From: Serratia plymuthica NBRC 102599
GTDB taxonomy: Bacteria > Pseudomonadota > Gammaproteobacteria > Enterobacterales > Enterobacteriaceae
Assembly: GCF_001590925.1 (NCBI RefSeq)
Contig: NZ_BCTU01000007.1
Coordinates: forward strand, 1-64,000
Length of the DNA: 64,000 bases
Direction of reading: 5' to 3'
The position numbers and the translations under genes were made by a program. Of the stretch, positions 31,106-39,686 are shown one piece after another; position 1 is the stretch's first letter; every line of letters begins with the position of its first letter. The notes under the pieces were generated by a model that saw nothing but the letters and a program-made list of their open reading frames with translations, was not told the origin of the DNA and did not search any database.

Positions 31106-32296
31106 ATGACCAGACACTTATCCAGACAACGTCTGGTGTACGCGGTGGTGCTTGGCCTGCTGGCCGCACTGGGGCCGCTGTGCACCGATCTCTACCTGCC
31201 CGCCCTGCCGGAAATGGCCGGCGAGTTGAATACGTCCACCGCCACGGCGCAGCTCAGCCTGACTGCCGGCCTGCTTGGGCTGGGCGTCGGCCAACTGATA
31301 TTTGGCCCCTTCAGCGACAAGCTCGGCCGCATGCGGCCGCTGCTGCTGTCGCTGGTGCTGTTGCTGGCCGCCTCTCTGTGGTGCGCGCTGGCGCCAAATA
31401 TCGACCAGTTGCTGATCGCCCGCCTGTTGCAGGGGCTGGCCGGTGCCGGCGGTGCGGTGATCTCTCGTGCCATCGCGCGCGATCTCTATGCCGGACATGA
31501 ACTGACGCGCTTCTTCGCTCTGCTGATGCTGGTTAACGGCCTGGCGCCGATTATTGCGCCGGTGCTGGGCGGCGCCATGCTGCAATTGATGGACTGGCGC
31601 GGGATTTTCGGCGTACTGGCGGCCATTGCCGTGCTGCTGTTTACCCTTTCAAGCCTTAAGCTGCGTGAATCGCTGCCCGTGGAACGCCGCAGCCAGGGTG
31701 GCATTTTGGCCATGCTGATGTCGCTGGGCGGGTTACTGACCCAGCGCCAGTTTATGGGCCTGTGCCTGACGCAGGGGTTCGTCATGGCCGGGATGTTCGC
31801 CTACATCGGCGCATCTCCCTTCGTATTGCAGCAGATTTATGGCCTCAGCCCGCAGATGTTCAGCCTGTGCTTTGCCGTTAACGGCGTCGGTTTGATTATT
31901 TCTGCGCAGCTTGCCAGCCGTCTGAGCGCGCGCTGGGGGGAAAGGCTAGTGCTGAAAGGTGGCTTGACATTAGCGGCTGTCGCCTCGCTGCTGTTGCTGC
32001 TGGCAGGTAGCCTCCACGCACCGCTGGCGCTGCTGATGGTACCGCTGTTCTTCTCAGTGGCCGTGATCGGCATTGTCGGCCCTACGGCGTCATCATTGGC
32101 GATGCAAAGCCAGGGCGACAAAGCCGGCAGCGCCTCGGCGTTGATCGGCGTGTGCATGTTCGCGCTCGGCGCGTGCAGCGTGCCTATTACTGGGTTGGGC
32201 GGCACTTCCAGCGTGTCGATGGCGCTGACCATTGTCGGCTGTTACGCCATTGCCATCGTGCTGTTCACCCTGCTGGTGCGCAAACCTCAGGCGTAA
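31106..32296 (+). CDS. Bcr/CflA family drug efflux transporter (MFS)
   Basis: Major facilitator of 396 residues with 12 hydrophobic helices, of the DHA1 Bcr/CflA subfamily: TDLYLPALPEMAGEL in helix 1 and GPFSDKLGRMRPLL, the family A motif, after helix 2. It is a proton-driven exporter of unknown substrate (bicyclomycin, chloramphenicol and sulfonamide exporters belong to this family). It forms an operon with the upstream tetR-type gene. Confidence 0.88.
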   Translation: MTRHLSRQRLVYAVVLGLLAALGPLCTDLYLPALPEMAGELNTSTATAQLSLTAGLLGLGVGQLIFGPFSDKLGRMRPLLLSLVLLLAASLWCALAPNIDQLLIARLLQGLAGAGGAVISRAIARDLYAGHELTRFFALLMLVNGLAPIIAPVLGGAMLQLMDWRGIFGVLAAIAVLLFTLSSLKLRESLPVERRSQGGILAMLMSLGGLLTQRQFMGLCLTQGFVMAGMFAYIGASPFVLQQIYGLSPQMFSLCFAVNGVGLIISAQLASRLSARWGERLVLKGGLTLAAVASLLLLLAGSLHAPLALLMVPLFFSVAVIGIVGPTASSLAMQSQGDKAGSASALIGVCMFALGACSVPITGLGGTSSVSMALTIVGCYAIAIVLFTLLVRKPQA

Positions 32297-32316
32297 GGCA
32301 CCGTAAAAAGTGCAAT

Positions 32317-32345
32317 AAAAAACCCGCTCAGGGAGCGGGTTTTAA
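32317..32345. terminator. Bidirectional terminator between MFS gene and cspE
   Basis: AACCCGCTC and GAGCGGGTT arms with AGG loop, flanked by A-rich and T-rich tracts, between convergent genes. Confidence 0.9.
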
Positions 32346-32364
32346 GAATTTCGGCTACTGTAGC

Positions 32365-32574
32365 TTAGATAGCGATAACGTTAGCAGCAGATGGCCCTTT
32401 GGCACCGTTCGTGATTTCAAATTCTACACGCTGGCCTTCAGCAAGAGTTTTGAAACCATTGCTAGCGATGGCAGAGAAGTGAACGAAAACGTCCTTGCTA
32501 CCATCTTCCGGGGTAATGAAGCCGAAGCCTTTGGATTCATTAAACCACTTAACGCTACCTTTAATCTTAGACAT
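32365..32574 (-). CDS. cspE: Cold-shock-like protein CspE
   Basis: A 69-residue single cold-shock domain with RNP1 (KGFGFI) and RNP2 (VFVHF) motifs. It begins [16 protein letters not shown] and ends [10 protein letters not shown], the CspE/CspC subtype. It acts as an RNA chaperone and transcription antiterminator. The true start is the ATG at 32574 with TAAAGGTAAG upstream; the open frame extends into the leader. It lies close to crcB as in E. coli, though inserted genes separate them. Confidence 0.94.
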   Translation of the reverse strand: MSKIKGSVKWFNESKGFGFITPEDGSKDVFVHFSAIASNGFKTLAEGQRVEFEITNGAKGPSAANVIAI

Positions 32575-32919
32575 CAAACTTACCTTTAACGTGAATGTAA
32601 GACACTGAACCTGTGTCCAGTACAGTACAGCAATTAGACCGGATTTTGTCCACAACCTGGATCACATAAAACCGATAAAGAGTGAAAAAATCGGTATCGC
32701 CCACTGTAAATCTCTTGCACCGCTTGTTGTAACCAGTCTTGACAGCTCAATGCTCTTTAATCTCCATCGAACAACGGCCGAACGCCTGTTTCAGCCCCGG
32801 CAGCGTTCGTTGCCAGCGTGATGCAGACATAATCGCTATGAAATATAACCAGATAGTCTTTTTGCTTCCGGCCGAGCTGCACTAGGGTTAGAGCTTATCA
32901 ACCACTGTGAGCCAAGACT
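32575..32919. other. Leader/promoter region between cspE and the M20 gene
   Basis: No gene is seen in these 345 bases. They must hold the cspE leader and the divergent promoter of the amidohydrolase. A short stem ACCGAT/ATCGGT spans about 32674-32696. No confident promoter hexamers could be placed. Confidence 0.4.
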
Positions 32920-34083
32920 ATGACCAGCCAACTGGCCGAGAAGATCGTCGCCTACCGCCGTGAACTGCATCAGAACCCTGAGCTGTCCAACCACGAGTTT
33001 GCCACTACCGCCCGCCTCACCCGCTGGCTGGAAGAGGCGGGTATCCGTATTCTGCCGCTGGGGCTTAAGACCGGTGTGGTCGCCGAAATCGGCAGCGGCA
33101 AAGGCCCGATCATTGCGCTGCGCGGCGATATTGACGCCCTGCCGATAGAAGAAATCTCCGGCGTTCCCTTCAGTTCGCAAAATAGCGGCGTCATGCACGC
33201 CTGCGGGCATGATTTTCATACCTCGGTGATGCTCGGCGCAGCGCATTTGCTGAAAGCGCGCGAGGCCACCCTGCCCGGCACGGTACGTATTTTCTTCCAA
33301 CCGGCAGAGGAAACCTTTAACGGTGCCCAGCATCTGATCGACGCCGGTGCGCTGGATAACGTGGCTGCGGTATTCGGCCTGCATAATGCGCCGGAGCTGC
33401 CGACCGGCACCTTCGCCACCCGCGCCGGAGCATTTTACGCCAACGTCGATCGCTTCCAGATCCTGATCACCGGCAAAGGCGCACATGCCGCCAAACCGGA
33501 GCAAGGCGTAGACACCATCGTCACCGCCAGCCAAATTGTCAACGCGTTGCAAACCCTGCCCAGCCGCAGCTTTAGCTCGCTGGAGTCGCTGGTGGTGAGC
33601 GTGACGCGCATCGAGGGTGGCAACACCTGGAACGTGTTGCCGCAGACCGTGGAACTGGAAGGCACGGTGCGTACCCACAACGAGAAAGTCCGCCATCAGG
33701 TCCCGGACAAAATCCGCCAGGTGATTAACGGCGTAGCCGCATCGCTTGGCGCGCAGGCGGAACTGCGCTGGCAGCCAGGCCCACCGGCGGTGGTCAACGA
33801 CGCGCGTTGGGCGGCTTTCAGCAAAATCGTCGCCGCCGAAGCCGGTTATCGGGTAGAAGAAGCGGATCTGCAGATGGGCGGCGAGGATTTCGCGCTTTAT
33901 CTGCACCACGTGCCGGGCGCTTTTGTCAGTATCGGTTCAGCCAGTGAGTTCGGTTTACACCACCCGCGCTTTAACCCGGATGAACAGGCGATCTTCCCGG
34001 CCTCGCAATATTTCGAGCTACTCGCTGAGCGCACGCTGCAACAATTAGCCACCGCGCCGGAAAAAATCACCAGCAAGGCGTAA
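32920..34083 (+). CDS. M20D family amidohydrolase (N-acyl-amino-acid deacylase type)
   Basis: A 387-residue dinuclear metal hydrolase of the hippurate hydrolase/N-acyl-L-amino acid amidohydrolase group. Metal and catalytic motifs: [41 protein letters not shown], and GGEDFALY near the C-terminus. The dimerisation domain sits in the middle ([16 protein letters not shown]). It is followed by a flavin monooxygenase, an acetyltransferase and an ABC transporter. That set recalls the deacetylation step in S-substituted cysteine catabolism (SndB/YtnL-type enzymes), so N-acetylated cysteine derivatives are a plausible substrate (inference). Confidence 0.88.
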   Translation: MTSQLAEKIVAYRRELHQNPELSNHEFATTARLTRWLEEAGIRILPLGLKTGVVAEIGSGKGPIIALRGDIDALPIEEISGVPFSSQNSGVMHACGHDFHTSVMLGAAHLLKAREATLPGTVRIFFQPAEETFNGAQHLIDAGALDNVAAVFGLHNAPELPTGTFATRAGAFYANVDRFQILITGKGAHAAKPEQGVDTIVTASQIVNALQTLPSRSFSSLESLVVSVTRIEGGNTWNVLPQTVELEGTVRTHNEKVRHQVPDKIRQVINGVAASLGAQAELRWQPGPPAVVNDARWAAFSKIVAAEAGYRVEEADLQMGGEDFALYLHHVPGAFVSIGSASEFGLHHPRFNPDEQAIFPASQYFELLAERTLQQLATAPEKITSKA

Positions 34084-34104
34084 AACTCCCCTCATTATTA
34101 TTTC

Positions 34105-34140
34105 GCGGCGCAGCCTCTTCTGCGCTGCGATTTATTATTT
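34105..34140 (+). terminator. Terminator-like hairpin after the M20 gene
   Basis: GCGCAG and CTGCGC arms around six bases, followed by a T/A-rich tail. It suggests the flavin monooxygenase gene downstream has its own promoter. Confidence 0.5.
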
Positions 34141-34280
34141 TCCCGTCATCCATACACGCCACGATATTTGCTATTTCAACATTTGAATATGCTGTTTTGT
34201 TGTTTTACATCCTGAGGACGCTCATCAATAGTGGGAGCTCGACAGATAGCGCCACAGCGGCACTTAACAGGGTGAAAGCA

Positions 34281-35606
34281 ATGAGCAACAATGCGAAAAA
34301 CAAACGGCAATTGCGTCTTGGCGCCATTTTGCATGGCGCATCGGGAAATATGTCTGCCTGGCGGCATCCGGATGCCACCGCCGACGCCAGCATTAATCTC
34401 GATTTTAATATTGCCACGGCGAAAAAAGCCGAACAGGGTAAATTGGATTTCGTGTTTGTTGCCGACGGCTTATATATCAATGAGAAATCCATTCCGCATT
34501 TCCTTAACCGTTTTGAACCCCTGACCCTGCTTGCCGCCCTGTCCGCCGCCACCGACAAAATCGGGCTGGTGGGCACGTTGTCCACCTCATACAGCGATCC
34601 CTTTACCGTCGCGCGCCAGTTCGCCAGCCTGGATCACCTGAGCAAAGGTCGGGCGGGCTGGAACGTGGTGACGTCGCCGTTGGAAGGGTCGGCAAAGAAT
34701 TTCTCGCGCACCGAACACCCGGAGCACAGCCTGCGTTATCGCATCGCCAGTGAGTATCTCGATGTCACCAAAGGGCTATGGGACTCGTGGGAAAGTGACG
34801 CCTTTGTGCGGAACAAAAACAGCGGCGAATTTTTCAGCGCCGGCAAGCTGCATACCCTGAACCACCAGGGGGAATTCTTCTCGGTACAAGGGCCGCTGAA
34901 TATCGGCCGTACGCCGCAGGGCCGCCCGATCTTGTTCCAGGCCGGTGCGTCGGAAGACGGCAAGCAGTTGGCGGCTAAACACGCCGATGCCATTTTCACC
35001 CACCATGAAACCCAGCAGTTGGCGCAGGCGTTTTATCAGGACGTAAAAAACCAACTGGTGGAACAGGGCCGCGAACCGGACGATCTGCGAATTTTCCAGG
35101 GCGTCAGCGTGATCGTCGGCGACGACAATGAAGACGTGGAACGCCAATATTGGGAAACCGCACGTCTGGTCAGCATCGAGAACGCGCTCAACTACCTTGG
35201 CCGCTATTTCGAGCATTATGACTTTTCCCGCCATCCGCTGGATGAGCCCTTCCCGGACATCGGCGATTTAGGGCAAAACAGCTTCCGCAGCACTACCGAT
35301 GCCATCAAACGCAACGCCCGCGAGCGTAATCTGACGCTGCGTGAAGTGGCGCTGGAAGCCGCCTCGCCGCGCCCGGTGTTCGGCGGCACGCCGGAGGCGG
35401 TAGCGGACGGTCTGCAAAACTGGTTCGACACCCAGGCCGCCGACGGCTTCATCATCAGCGGCGGCACGCCGAACTCCTTCGGCCACTTTATTGACCGCGT
35501 TGTGCCCATCCTGCAGCAACGCGGCCTGTTCCGCAGCGATTACAGCGGCGACACGCTGCGCGACCACCTTGGCCTGAAGCAGCCGCTGAACCAATTTACC
35601 CAATAA
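34281..35606 (+). CDS. LLM-class flavin monooxygenase (NtaA/SnaA/DszA family)
   Basis: A 441-residue luciferase-like FMNH2-dependent monooxygenase. Family signatures include [19 protein letters not shown] at the N-terminus, [35 protein letters not shown] and ADGFIISGG. Related enzymes (YtnJ/CmoJ, NtaA, DszA) oxidise C-S or C-N compounds and need a separate flavin reductase, which is not in this window. The start at 34281 is chosen because of the GGGTGA ribosome site and conservation; the frame runs 28 codons further upstream. Probable role: oxidative cleavage of an S-substituted cysteine (inference). Confidence 0.88.
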   Translation: MSNNAKNKRQLRLGAILHGASGNMSAWRHPDATADASINLDFNIATAKKAEQGKLDFVFVADGLYINEKSIPHFLNRFEPLTLLAALSAATDKIGLVGTLSTSYSDPFTVARQFASLDHLSKGRAGWNVVTSPLEGSAKNFSRTEHPEHSLRYRIASEYLDVTKGLWDSWESDAFVRNKNSGEFFSAGKLHTLNHQGEFFSVQGPLNIGRTPQGRPILFQAGASEDGKQLAAKHADAIFTHHETQQLAQAFYQDVKNQLVEQGREPDDLRIFQGVSVIVGDDNEDVERQYWETARLVSIENALNYLGRYFEHYDFSRHPLDEPFPDIGDLGQNSFRSTTDAIKRNARERNLTLREVALEAASPRPVFGGTPEAVADGLQNWFDTQAADGFIISGGTPNSFGHFIDRVVPILQQRGLFRSDYSGDTLRDHLGLKQPLNQFTQ

Positions 35607-35635
35607 CAATAATATTTTTTCAGGGATATTCCGCT

Positions 35636-35728
35636 ATGCAAAACACCTTTACCGGCGCCGGCATCCATGTAAAAGCCATCCAAACCCGTCGCCTCGTGGC
35701 GAAAAATCAGCAAGGTCTGGGCGACTAG
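35636..35728 (+). CDS. Small ORF between monooxygenase and acetyltransferase genes
   Basis: A 30-residue frame beginning MQNTFTGAGIHVKAIQTRR, with a weak ribosome site (CAGGGAT). It lies 29 bases after the monooxygenase and 10 before the acetyltransferase gene. It has no signal peptide or membrane helix and I do not recognise it. It could be a real microprotein, a coupling leader, or the stump of a lost gene; related transport operons usually have a substrate-binding protein gene nearby. Confidence 0.3.
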   Translation: MQNTFTGAGIHVKAIQTRRLVAKNQQGLGD

Positions 35729-35738
35729 GAGCATACCG

Positions 35739-36266
35739 ATGGCAAACGACGTCTTTATCCAAACACTGCCGGACGACCCGTTGGTCGAGCCGGTGATTGA
35801 AGGGCTGTTCGGCGAGTACCGTCAGCGCTACGGCGATTATTTTGGTGACCAGGAACAAGAAGCGCTGGATCTGTACGCCCCGCCACAGGGTGCGTTTATC
35901 GTGCTGCTGCGCGCCGGGGAGCCGATCGCCATGGGCGCGTTCAAACGCTACGATCCGCACACCGCAGAGCTGAAACGCATCTGGACGCGAACCGACCTGC
36001 GTCGCCAGGGGTTGGCGCAAAAGGTCTTGCAGCAACTGGAAACGCTGGCAAGAGAACAGGGTTACCGCCAGCTCTACCTGACCACCGGCTTTCGCCAGCC
36101 GGAGGCGGTGGGCCTGTATCTGAGCAACGGCTATCAGCCGCAGTTCGATCCCACCGTCGACAGTGAAGTTTACAGCCGCCCGCCTTACGACGGCCGGTTG
36201 CCGTTTCGCAAAAGCCTGATAACAGCAGGCGCACTCTGTTGCGCGCAGGAAAGGAAGATTGCCTAG
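35739..36266 (+). CDS. GNAT family N-acetyltransferase
   Basis: A 175-residue acetyltransferase with the acetyl-CoA motif RRQGLAQKVLQQLE and the C-terminal AVGLYLSNGYQP. Start ATG preceded by TAGGAGCATACC. It lies inside the amidohydrolase-monooxygenase-ABC operon. By analogy to SnaA-type enzymes of S-(2-succino)cysteine catabolism it may N-acetylate an imported S-substituted cysteine. This substrate is inferred from neighbours only. Its last 20 residues (ITAGALCCAQERKIA) look unconserved. Confidence 0.8.
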   Translation: MANDVFIQTLPDDPLVEPVIEGLFGEYRQRYGDYFGDQEQEALDLYAPPQGAFIVLLRAGEPIAMGAFKRYDPHTAELKRIWTRTDLRRQGLAQKVLQQLETLAREQGYRQLYLTTGFRQPEAVGLYLSNGYQPQFDPTVDSEVYSRPPYDGRLPFRKSLITAGALCCAQERKIA

Positions 36267-36307
36267 GGGCCGGTCCCCCTCCCTTTATCTGTTTCAGGAG
36301 CAATACA

Positions 36308-37195
36308 ATGTCCAAACAAGAAGTGTTAAAAGTGGTTCCCGCACGCTATCCGCTGCGGCTGGTGGGCGCACTGTTTTCGGTGTTTATTCTGGCGGCGATC
36401 GTCCAGTCGGTGGCGGCCAACGAGCGCTGGGAATGGGGGGTATTTGCCGAGTGGTTCTTTGCACCGGCAGTGCTTTCCGGCCTGGGGCAAACCCTGCTGC
36501 TGACGCTGCTCGGCACGCTGTTCAGCATTATTTTCGGCACCTTGCTGGCGCTGGCGCGGTTGTCGCGCTCTTATCTGTTGGCTTCGCTGGCCTGGGGCTA
36601 TATCTGGCTGTTCCGTTCGCTGCCGCTGATTCTGGTGCTGATCATCTTGTATAACTTCTCTTACCTGTATGACTCCATCTCGCTGGGCATTCCCTTTACC
36701 TCGCTGGTGTTCGCCAGCTACCCGACCATCGATATCCTCAGCCAGTTTTCCGTCGCGGTCCTGGGGCTAACCCTGGTGCAATCGGCTTATACCGCAGAAA
36801 TCATCCGCGGCGGCATTCTCGGGGTGGAATACGGCCAGCATGAGGCCGCAGCGGCGCTCGGTCTGCCGGGCTATCGCCGCACTTTCCGCATCATTTTGCC
36901 GCAGGCGCTGCGATCAATAGTTCCGACCGGTTTCAACGAGATCATCAGTCTGGCAAAGGGCACCTCGATCGTTTACGTGCTGGCGTTGCCGGAGCTGTTT
37001 TACACCATTCAGGTCATCTATAACCGCACGCAGCAGGTAATACCGCTGCTGATGGTCGCGACCGTCTGGTACCTGTTCATCACCACCGCGCTGTCGGTGA
37101 TCCAATACTACATTGAACGCTATTTTGCCCGAGGCGCAGTACGCGAGTTGCCGCCGTCACCCTGGCAGAAACTGGCCGGCTGGATAAAACGTTAG
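36308..37195 (+). CDS. Amino-acid-type ABC transporter permease
   Basis: A 295-residue HisMQ-family inner-membrane permease with an extra N-terminal helix, about six hydrophobic segments in all, and the ATPase-coupling loop EIIRGGILGVEYGQHEAAAALGL. The start at 36308 is taken because of the GGAG site; an upstream frame overlaps the acetyltransferase gene. With the ATPase downstream it makes a polar amino acid importer, but no binding protein is encoded next to it. Confidence 0.9.
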   Translation: MSKQEVLKVVPARYPLRLVGALFSVFILAAIVQSVAANERWEWGVFAEWFFAPAVLSGLGQTLLLTLLGTLFSIIFGTLLALARLSRSYLLASLAWGYIWLFRSLPLILVLIILYNFSYLYDSISLGIPFTSLVFASYPTIDILSQFSVAVLGLTLVQSAYTAEIIRGGILGVEYGQHEAAAALGLPGYRRTFRIILPQALRSIVPTGFNEIISLAKGTSIVYVLALPELFYTIQVIYNRTQQVIPLLMVATVWYLFITTALSVIQYYIERYFARGAVRELPPSPWQKLAGWIKR

Positions 37196-37203
37196 GAGGA
37201 TTT

Positions 37204-38031
37204 ATGTCCGAAGCTATTGATTACTATGCCCTGCGCGAAGCGCCGGTGCGCAACATCGTTCCGGTACCGGCGCGCGGCCTGATTGAAATCAGCAACGTGA
37301 GCAAATTTTTCGGCAAGCACAAGGCGCTCGACGACGTCAGCCTGACGCTGCGGCCGGGCACGGTCACGGTGATCCTCGGGCCGTCCGGCTCGGGCAAATC
37401 CACCCTGCTGCGCGCCATCAACCACCTGGAGCGCGTCGATGAAGGCTTTATCCGCATCGACGGCGACTACGTCGGCTACCGGCGTAAAGGCGACAAACTG
37501 TATGAACTGAAAGAGAACGCCATTCTCAAGCAGCGTATCAACGTCGGCTACGTGTTCCAAAACTTTAACCTGTTCCCGCATCTGACGGTGCTGGAGAACA
37601 TCATTGAAGCGCCGGTGGTGCATAAGATTTATTCGCGCGCTCAGGCAAAAGAAGTCGCTTATCAGTTGCTGGATACCGTCGGCCTGCGCCACAAGGCCGA
37701 CGCTTATCCGCGCCACCTGTCCGGCGGCCAGCAGCAACGCATTGCCATTGCGCGTGCGCTGGCGTTGAACCCGAAGGTCATTTTGTTTGACGAACCCACC
37801 TCGGCGCTCGATCCGGAGCTGGTCGGCGAAGTGCTGGACGTGATCAAAGGGCTGGCGGACTTGGGCGTGACGCTGGTGGTGGTCACCCATGAGATTGGCT
37901 TTGCGCGTGAAGCGGCGGACCAGATTGTGTTTATGGTCGACGGCCAGGTCGTCGAACAGGGCAACGCCCGGCAGGTGCTGAACCATCCGCAGCACCAGCG
38001 CACCATTAACTTCCTCAACAAAGTTCTGTGA
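37204..38031 (+). CDS. Amino-acid-type ABC transporter ATPase
   Basis: A 275-residue ATPase with Walker [10 protein letters not shown], signature LSGGQQQR, Walker [13 protein letters not shown] and switch VVTHEIG. About 25 extra residues precede the conserved start (IEISNVSKFFG). A GGAGG site lies four bases upstream of the ATG. It is eight bases after the permease gene. Confidence 0.92.
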   Translation: MSEAIDYYALREAPVRNIVPVPARGLIEISNVSKFFGKHKALDDVSLTLRPGTVTVILGPSGSGKSTLLRAINHLERVDEGFIRIDGDYVGYRRKGDKLYELKENAILKQRINVGYVFQNFNLFPHLTVLENIIEAPVVHKIYSRAQAKEVAYQLLDTVGLRHKADAYPRHLSGGQQQRIAIARALALNPKVILFDEPTSALDPELVGEVLDVIKGLADLGVTLVVVTHEIGFAREAADQIVFMVDGQVVEQGNARQVLNHPQHQRTINFLNKVL

Positions 38032-38036
38032 CTCAC

Positions 38037-38053
38037 GGGGCGCAACCGCGCCC
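38037..38053. terminator. Hairpin between ABC ATPase and VOC genes
   Basis: GGGGCGC and GCGCCCC arms with an AACC loop between convergent genes. No T run. Confidence 0.5.
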
Positions 38054-38065
38054 CGCCCGATAATC

Positions 38066-38578
38066 TTAAGCCTCAGCAGCGAAGCGGCGTTTTTCGGCGG
38101 CGAAATCCAGCGGCTTGATGCCGCGCTGATTGCGATCCTGCTCGGTCAGCAGCGCCGGCGGGATAAACCAGGTCACTTCAAACAAGAGCCCGTCCGGATC
38201 GTGGCCATAGATGCTTTTGTGCACGCCGTGATCCTCCTCCAGCCCGAGAATGCCGCGCTGCGCCAATTGATCGCGAATGCGTTCGAGCTCATCCAGGCTA
38301 TCGACTTCCCAGGCCAGATGGTACAGCCCGGCCGGTGGTTCGTTTTCCGCCGGCGGTTCGCCGTTGGCGCGAAATACCCCGGCGCGCTGTTGTCCGAGAT
38401 TTTTGCTGAACAGCGCCAGATCGTGATCGTTATCCGAATCGGCCGCCTGGGTAAACACCGCTTTGTCGGGGCTGCCCGAAGGTTTTAGCTTGAACCCCAG
38501 CACCTGATGATAAAACTCCGCACTTTGCTGCACATCGCTGACATACAGCACCGCGTGGTTAAGCCGTTTAATTCCCAT
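38066..38578 (-). CDS. VOC (glyoxalase/extradiol dioxygenase) family protein
   Basis: A 170-residue metalloprotein of the vicinal oxygen chelate superfamily. The first beta-alpha-beta unit (LNHAVLYVSDVQQSAEFYHQVLGF) supplies a metal histidine. A second histidine lies in LYHLAWEVDS, and a glutamate in DGLLFEVTWF completes the usual site. Substrate unknown. It is convergent with the ABC operon. Confidence 0.82.
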   Translation of the reverse strand: MGIKRLNHAVLYVSDVQQSAEFYHQVLGFKLKPSGSPDKAVFTQAADSDNDHDLALFSKNLGQQRAGVFRANGEPPAENEPPAGLYHLAWEVDSLDELERIRDQLAQRGILGLEEDHGVHKSIYGHDPDGLLFEVTWFIPPALLTEQDRNQRGIKPLDFAAEKRRFAAEA

Positions 38579-38704
38579 CGATTTTCCCTTTCCGCATTGA
38601 ATAAAGTCAGCTTGAAAATAGCATGTGTCCGGAACCCCGCTAAATGCCGTTATCGCATTATCAAAACCGGTGCGCGTAACCTGTCACTGCAAGGCATTCC
38701 GCGC

Positions 38705-38836
38705 TATCATATCCCCGTCGCCTTTCAAGCCGCAGCCTTGTGGTCTGCACTCGCGCCCCCAGTGACTTACTTAAGTAAGCGCCTGGCGTGAGCGAGCTGG
38801 CCGCCCAGCCGCAACTTGAAATTCATAGGGGATAAA
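38705..38836. repeat. ERIC (IRU) element
   Basis: About 130 bases matching the enterobacterial repetitive intergenic consensus. The core is CTTACTTAAGTAAG, followed by CGCCTGGCGTGAGCGAG and CAACTTGAAATTCATAGGGG, and the left end (ATATCCCCGTCGCCTTTCAAG) is the inverted copy of the right end. It lies just upstream of a cold-shock-like gene, to whose transcript it could contribute. Confidence 0.88.
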
Positions 38837-38861
38837 TATTGTATTGAACGAATTAACGAGA

Positions 38862-39347
38862 ATGATGATGAACGGCAAAATAACGACTTTTTTTGAAGAC
38901 AAAGGCTTCGGCTTTATTACCGATGAGAACGGGGAAAATCGTTATTTTCACGTGATTAAAGTGCAAAACCCGGAGCTGATTAAGAAAAACGCGGCGGTGA
39001 CCTTCGAACCGACCAACAACACCAAAGGCCCTTCGGCGTATGCGGTCAAGGTGCAGGCGGCGAGCAAATACATCATCATCGCCAACGAAAGAATCAAGAT
39101 CACCAGCATCAAATCTTTCAACACTTTCACCAAAGAAGTGCCGGTGAAAGCGGACGTGGACAAAGAAAATACCGTGCTGTCGGTGGGCCTGCTGATGAAC
39201 CGCATCCGCCCGCAGCCCGAAGACGCGCCGCAAACCATGCAGACGCTGCGCATGCTGACCATCACCACGTTCCAGAACGCGACCCATACCTTCTCCGAGC
39301 AGGAGATCGACATGGATGAAACGCTGAAAGTGCTGAAAAGCCTGTAA
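38862..39347 (+). CDS. Cold-shock-domain protein with extra C-terminal domain
   Basis: A 161-residue protein. Residues about 1-70 form a cold-shock domain: RNP1 KGFGFIT is intact, but RNP2 reads RYFHV instead of VFVHF, so nucleic-acid binding may differ from CspA-type proteins. The last 90 residues (KYIIIANERIKITSIKSFNTF…) form a conserved-looking but unassigned domain. Three consecutive ATG codons at 38862-38870 could each start it; a TTG at 38844 is in frame. The gene follows the ERIC element. Confidence 0.75.
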   Translation: MMMNGKITTFFEDKGFGFITDENGENRYFHVIKVQNPELIKKNAAVTFEPTNNTKGPSAYAVKVQAASKYIIIANERIKITSIKSFNTFTKEVPVKADVDKENTVLSVGLLMNRIRPQPEDAPQTMQTLRMLTITTFQNATHTFSEQEIDMDETLKVLKSL

Positions 39348-39519
39348 TCACCGCCCAACGCCTATCCCTGCCCCTTGTCGGGGCGCTATCTGCTTCGCCC
39401 GCCTCCGTCGGGACGAATATATTCGCGCCCTACTAATGGCGGTGCGTATAAAAAACATTCGAAGCAATTTTATATCACCTGTGTTAGCGTGGGTTTTCAC
39501 CTGACACAGGCCGTGCTAT

Positions 39520-39681
39520 ATGACTGATTCCAGCAGCGTTAAAGGCTTTATCAATCGTTCCACCAACATCGCCTGCCCCAAATGCGCCTACGTCACCAGC
39601 CAAAAATGCGCGACGCTACGGCAAAACGTTCTGCTTATCTGCCCGAACTGCGGTACCCGGTTTGAACCCAGGCAGAACTGA
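39520..39681 (+). CDS. Small zinc-ribbon protein (copy 1)
   Basis: A 53-residue protein with two CPxC pairs (CPKCAY and CPNCG, 24 residues apart) forming a zinc ribbon, ending FEPRQN. It is clearly paralogous to the 54-residue protein at 44832. Resembles the YnfU-type small proteins of enterobacteria; function unknown. Convergent with the MASE1 diguanylate cyclase gene. Confidence 0.75.
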   Translation: MTDSSSVKGFINRSTNIACPKCAYVTSQKCATLRQNVLLICPNCGTRFEPRQN

Positions 39682-39686
39682 AACGC

